Shown: positions 61,009 through 64,000 of the stretch, piece after piece
Position numbering within the stretch: the first letter of the stretch is position 1
Layout: every line of letters begins with the position of its first letter
Assembly: GCA_001465115.1 (NCBI GenBank)
Contig: CP013614.1
Span: 3,348,001 to 3,412,000, forward strand
DNA length: 64,000 nt
Direction of reading: 5' to 3'
Source of the DNA: Enterococcus silesiacus
GTDB taxonomy: Bacteria; Bacillota; Bacilli; Lactobacillales; Enterococcaceae
Notes under the pieces: model-generated
Databases searched by the model: none
The model's input: the letters and a program-made list of their open reading frames with translations, nothing else
Told to the model about the DNA's origin: nothing
Position numbers and translations under genes: made by a program

Positions 61009-61292
61009 AACACAGAGAATAAAAAGAACTGATGTTGAAAAGTACAAGGTGGAGCAAAGCGGAACGTTGTTACCGTGTGTTATCTAGCTACATGCGCTAA
61101 CTCCGACAGGAAACAGATAAAAATAGTTTGCGGTAAAAAGCACCACAATCGTTTTTTCCTATTTTTCAGTCGGAGTTAAACGAGCTCATTACGCTTTTGC
61201 TTTGAAACACAGAGAATAAAAAGAACTGATGTTGAAAAGTACAAGGTGTAGCAAAGCGGAACGTTGTTACCGTGTGTTATCTAGCTACATGG
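60999..61292 (+). repeat. 197-bp-period tandem duplication
   Basis: Bases 60999-61095 recur at 61196-61292 with one mismatch (GGTGGAGC versus GGTGTAGC). The unit covers the last codons of the DUF2877 gene, a spacer and the 5' edge of a structured element. Beyond the shared stretch the two element cores differ strongly, although their 3' edges are again alike. Confidence 0.85.
61084..61198 (+). ncRNA. Structured leader element, copy B
   Basis: Same plan as copy A. Pairs: TAACTCC with GGAGTTA, ATGCGC with GCTCAT (one mismatch), and a top hairpin around GCGGT-AAAAAGC-ACCAC. Conserved flanks CTAGCTACA and ATTACGCTTTT are present. The stretch between the helices (GACAGGAAACAGAT) deviates from the other copies, so this copy may be degenerate. 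It is farthest from the fdrA start. Confidence 0.6.
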
Positions 61293-61394
61293 GCTAGCTC
61301 TTCGGAAAAAAGATAAAAATGGAGTGAGACAAAAAGCGTCTCAATCAATTTTTCCTATTTTTCAGTCAGAGCTGGACGAGCCCATTACGCTTTT
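61281..61394 (+). ncRNA. Structured leader element, copy C
   Basis: Pairs: ATGGGC with GCCCAT (perfect), TAGCTCT with AGAGCTG, GAAAAA with TTTTTC, and a top hairpin TGAGAC-AAAAAGC-GTCTCA. The helix sequences differ from copies A, B and D but stay paired. It is followed at once by copy D. Confidence 0.68.
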
Positions 61395-61401
61395 ATATTA
61401 T

Positions 61402-61516
61402 CTAGCTACACAGGCTAGTCTCTCGGAAAAAAGATAAATAATAAATGAGGCAAGAAGCACCTCAGTTATTATTTCCTATTTTTCAGTCGAGACTAAGCGA
61501 GCATGTTACGCTTTTA
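61402..61516 (+). ncRNA. Structured leader element, copy D
   Basis: Pairs: ACAGGC with GCATGT (one mismatch), TAGTCTC with GAGACTA, GAAAAA with TTTTTC, and a long top hairpin AATAATAAATGAGG/CCTCAGTTATTATT with an AAGAAGC-type loop. It ends 4 bases before AAGGAGG of fdrA, the same placement as copy A before the purine permease. Confidence 0.7.
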
Positions 61517-61534
61517 TATTAAGGAGGAACCCCC

Positions 61535-63085
61535 ATGACAATCAGTATCAAAATTCAACCCAATACCTACATTGATTCGGTATCATTAATGGCTTTATCA
61601 ACAAAAGCGAATCAGTTAGCAGGTGTTGATCAAGCAATTATTGCAATGGCAACAGAGATGAATAAAGAAGTGATGAAAAATGTTGGCTTATATACAGATG
61701 AAATTGCCCACGCTCAAACGAGCGATTTAATTATCGCTTTAGATGCTAAAGACGAACAGGATTCAGTCGAATTGATTCGAAAAATCGAAACGCTGATGAC
61801 AGAGAAAAAAGAAAAGTCTTCTAATCAAACGACTGAAAGCTATACCACGATCGAAACAGCAAAAAAGGCTATTCCGGAAGCAAATTTGGCTGTCATTTCT
61901 GTCAATGGACAATATGCCGCTCGTGAAGCAAGAAAAGCATTGAATAATGACCTACATGTAATGATGTTTAGTGACAACGTGAGTGTAGAAGAAGAAATCG
62001 AGTTAAAAGATTTAGCCCATGAAAAAGGCTTACTAATGATGGGACCAGATTGTGGAACGGCAATCATCAATAATGTTGGCTTATGTTTTGCGAATAATGT
62101 TCGCAAAGGGAGCATAGGGATTATTGGCGCTTCTGGAACAGGGAGTCAAGAAATCAGTGTTCGAATCCACGAGTTTGGCGAAGGCGTTTCTCAATTGATT
62201 GGGACCGGCGGACGAGATCTCAGTGAAGCGGTTGGTGGAAAAATGATGCTAGATGCAATTGATGCTCTAGAAGCAGATGAAGAGACCAAAGTGATTGTTT
62301 TGATTTCTAAACCACCAGCAAAAGTAGTGGAAGAAAAAATTCTTGCGAGAGTCAGAAAGGCGAATAAACCTATTGTTATCTGGTTCATTGGGAGTGAAAC
62401 GAGAGAAAATGAAGACGGCATCTATTTTGAAAAAATGTCTAAAGCAGCGGCCTTGAGGGCTGTGACCTTAGCTGGTATCGAGCAAAATAGTTTAGATGTC
62501 CATCCCTTAAATCTACCTTTGATCGATGAAGTTCGGGGGAAATTAAATTCAGAACAAAAATACATTCGTGGGTTATTCACAGGTGGAACCCTCTGTGATG
62601 AAGCGATGTTTACTGCGAAAGAACGCTTTTCTGACGTGTATAGCAACATCGCAACTGATCAAGAACATCTTTTGCATTTCGGTGACGCAAGTAAAGCACA
62701 CACTTTTATCGATTTTGGCGCAGATGAATTCACTAACGGTAAACCTCATCCAATGATCGATCCATCTAATCGAATCGCTCGTTTTACAGAAGAAGCAGAA
62801 GATCCCACAGTCGGCGTGATTCTAATGGACTTTGTATTAGGATATGGCGCTCATCAAGATCCAGTCGGTGTAATGGTGCCAGCGATGAAAGCAGCAAAGG
62901 AAAAAGCCGCTTCACTGGGGCGTCATTTGGAAATTATTGGGTATGTCTTAGGCACAGATTTAGATAAACAAAATATCAATGAACAAGTTGAAAAACTGAC
63001 GTCGATCGGTGCAACCTATGCCAGCAGCAGCCAAAATGCTGGTTTGCTAGCAAGAGAATTTGTCGTGAAAGGAGCAGAACAATGA
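61535..63085 (+). CDS. fdrA: FdrA-family protein (AllF-like oxamate carbamoyltransferase subunit)
   Basis: A 516-residue protein resembling succinyl-CoA synthetase alpha chains, with a CoA-ligase-like Rossmann fold (GPDCGTAIINNVGLCFAN ... GIIGASGTGSQEISV) and conserved LFTGGTLCDEA and GKPHPMIDP blocks. FdrA is one of three subunits of oxamate carbamoyltransferase, which turns oxalurate into oxamate and carbamoyl phosphate. AAGGAGG lies just after RNA element copy D. It overlaps the next gene by ATGA. Confidence 0.88.
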   Translation: MTISIKIQPNTYIDSVSLMALSTKANQLAGVDQAIIAMATEMNKEVMKNVGLYTDEIAHAQTSDLIIALDAKDEQDSVELIRKIETLMTEKKEKSSNQTTESYTTIETAKKAIPEANLAVISVNGQYAAREARKALNNDLHVMMFSDNVSVEEEIELKDLAHEKGLLMMGPDCGTAIINNVGLCFANNVRKGSIGIIGASGTGSQEISVRIHEFGEGVSQLIGTGGRDLSEAVGGKMMLDAIDALEADEETKVIVLISKPPAKVVEEKILARVRKANKPIVIWFIGSETRENEDGIYFEKMSKAAALRAVTLAGIEQNSLDVHPLNLPLIDEVRGKLNSEQKYIRGLFTGGTLCDEAMFTAKERFSDVYSNIATDQEHLLHFGDASKAHTFIDFGADEFTNGKPHPMIDPSNRIARFTEEAEDPTVGVILMDFVLGYGAHQDPVGVMVPAMKAAKEKAASLGRHLEIIGYVLGTDLDKQNINEQVEKLTSIGATYASSSQNAGLLAREFVVKGAEQ

Positions 63086-64000
63086 GCAAAATCACTGAAC
63101 TATTTCAAGAAGAATCGGTTATTATCGACCTTGGTATTGAATCATTTCAAGAAGAATTAATCACACAACAGGTTAAAGCAACGTATTTAAATTGGGCCCC
63201 TCCCGGTCGAGGCAAAGCCAGTATTCTAGCTGCTTTAGAGAAAATTGAAACACCAGAAAATTTGGAAAAAATCAAAAAAGCGAATGAAGAGGCCGTACAT
63301 CGTATCATTTCTTCTCAAATTTCGTTGATTGGCTATGATCAAGCAATTAATGTTGTACCAGGGATGACTAAAAATACGATTTTACATGCTGGACCGCCGA
63401 TTACTTGGGACAAGATGAATGGTCCGATGAAAGGGGCTGTCAAAGGTGCATTGGTTTTTGAAGGGTTAGCGAAAGATTTGGATGATGCTGAAAAAGTTGC
63501 TGCATCAGGAGAAATCATATTCTCACCCTGCCATGAACATCAATGTGTCGGCTCAATGGCAGGTGTCACCTCTGCTTCTATGTATATGCATATCGTAGAA
63601 AATAAAACTTACGGCAATTTAGCTTTTACCAATTTAAGTGAACAGATGTCAAAAATCCTCAGAATGGGTGCCAATGATGAGAGTGTGATCGAACGCTTGA
63701 TTTGGATGAGAGATGTTTTTGGTCCGATCTTACGTGATGCGATGAAATTGTGTACAGAAGGAATCGATTTAAAATATATGTTGGCTCAGGCTTTGCATAT
63801 GGGAGATGAGTGTCATAACCGTAATAATGCAGGAACGACATTACTGATTCAAGCCTTGACACCTTATATCATTCAAACAGATCATTCTATTGAAGAAATG
63901 AAGGAAGTCTTTGATTTTGTCGCTAGTAGCGATTATTTCTCAGGACCTACGTGGATGGTAATGTGTAAAGCGGCTCTCGATTCGGCTGTTGGGATTCCAT
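63082..64000 (+). CDS. DUF1116 protein (YlbE/AllG-like), partial
   Basis: The first 306 codons are visible; the gene runs off the window. The DUF1116 features are NWAPPGRGKASILAALEK, GPPITWDKMNGPMKGAV, SPCHEHQCVGSMAGVTSASMYM and ALHMGDECHNRNNAGT. YlbE is the third oxamate carbamoyltransferase subunit in E. coli. Start ATG 63082 overlaps the fdrA stop, with AAAGGAG upstream. A carbamate kinase gene would be expected further downstream. Confidence 0.85.
   Translation, partial: MSKITELFQEESVIIDLGIESFQEELITQQVKATYLNWAPPGRGKASILAALEKIETPENLEKIKKANEEAVHRIISSQISLIGYDQAINVVPGMTKNTILHAGPPITWDKMNGPMKGAVKGALVFEGLAKDLDDAEKVAASGEIIFSPCHEHQCVGSMAGVTSASMYMHIVENKTYGNLAFTNLSEQMSKILRMGANDESVIERLIWMRDVFGPILRDAMKLCTEGIDLKYMLAQALHMGDECHNRNNAGTTLLIQALTPYIIQTDHSIEEMKEVFDFVASSDYFSGPTWMVMCKAALDSAVGIP

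Noticed and set aside
61084..61516. T-box leader
   Set aside because: No T-box sequence (UGGNACCGCG-type) or specifier loop is visible.

Overview
The window is AT-rich DNA from a low-GC Gram-positive bacterium, most likely an Enterococcus other than E. faecalis. The evidence is a WxL surface-protein locus (WxL proteins, DUF916/DUF3324 partners, small LPxTG-like proteins), a fabI / fabO / fabN arrangement like that of E. faecalis, Mga-type regulators, mannose-family PTS genes, strong AGGAGG ribosome sites and frequent TTG/GTG starts. No rRNA, tRNA or CRISPR array was seen.

Layout. (1) 1-4663: a sugar operon (3-epimerase, RpiB, TIM-barrel protein, PTS IIBC, DeoR regulator) behind a strong promoter with two cre-like sites; the gene order resembles the Listeria D-allose region. 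(2) 4708-6902: an ArsR repressor and an ABC-2 exporter. (3) truA. (4) 8685-10320: a tyrosine recombinase gene between two 26-bp inverted recombination-type sites. A strong promoter inside currently points away from the following locus, so this looks like an invertible switch. (5) 10444-20059: a WxL locus with an unusual response-regulator-like protein, two DUF916 proteins, one small and one large WxL protein, plus debris: an ISL3-family remnant, a beheaded second large WxL gene and a DUF3324 fragment. (6) 20275-21788: a complete IS3-family element inside the locus terminator. (7) 21967-24458: a secreted sortase-like protein and an Mga-like regulator. (8) 25037-32592: an NCS2 purine permease behind a structured RNA element, assorted membrane genes, and a nuclease-like gene pair with a LexA box. 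(9) 32953-39556: a large LPxTG-type adhesin, a small surface protein and a second Mga-like regulator. (10) 39773-43308: a frameshifted DUF4178 gene, SpeD-like and membrane spermidine-synthase-like genes. (11) 44324-48405: a GntR-controlled mannose-family PTS operon with a BtpA-family protein. (12) 48464-50333: an ABC-F ATPase gene behind a leader-peptide attenuator. (13) 53039-54139: a PadR operon. (14) 55490-58218: fabI and fabO-fabN with FabT boxes. (15) 58275-64000: a PucR regulator and the three genes expected for oxamate carbamoyltransferase (DUF2877, fdrA, DUF1116), the last cut by the window end.

Two features stand out. The first is the putative self-inverting promoter cassette upstream of the WxL locus. 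The second is a roughly 115-nt RNA-like element present four times, once upstream of the purine permease and three times in tandem upstream of fdrA. Its helices change by compensatory substitutions while its internal loops stay constant, and the gene-proximal copies end just before a Shine-Dalgarno sequence. I do not recognise it as a known riboswitch class, and it links purine uptake to ureide breakdown.
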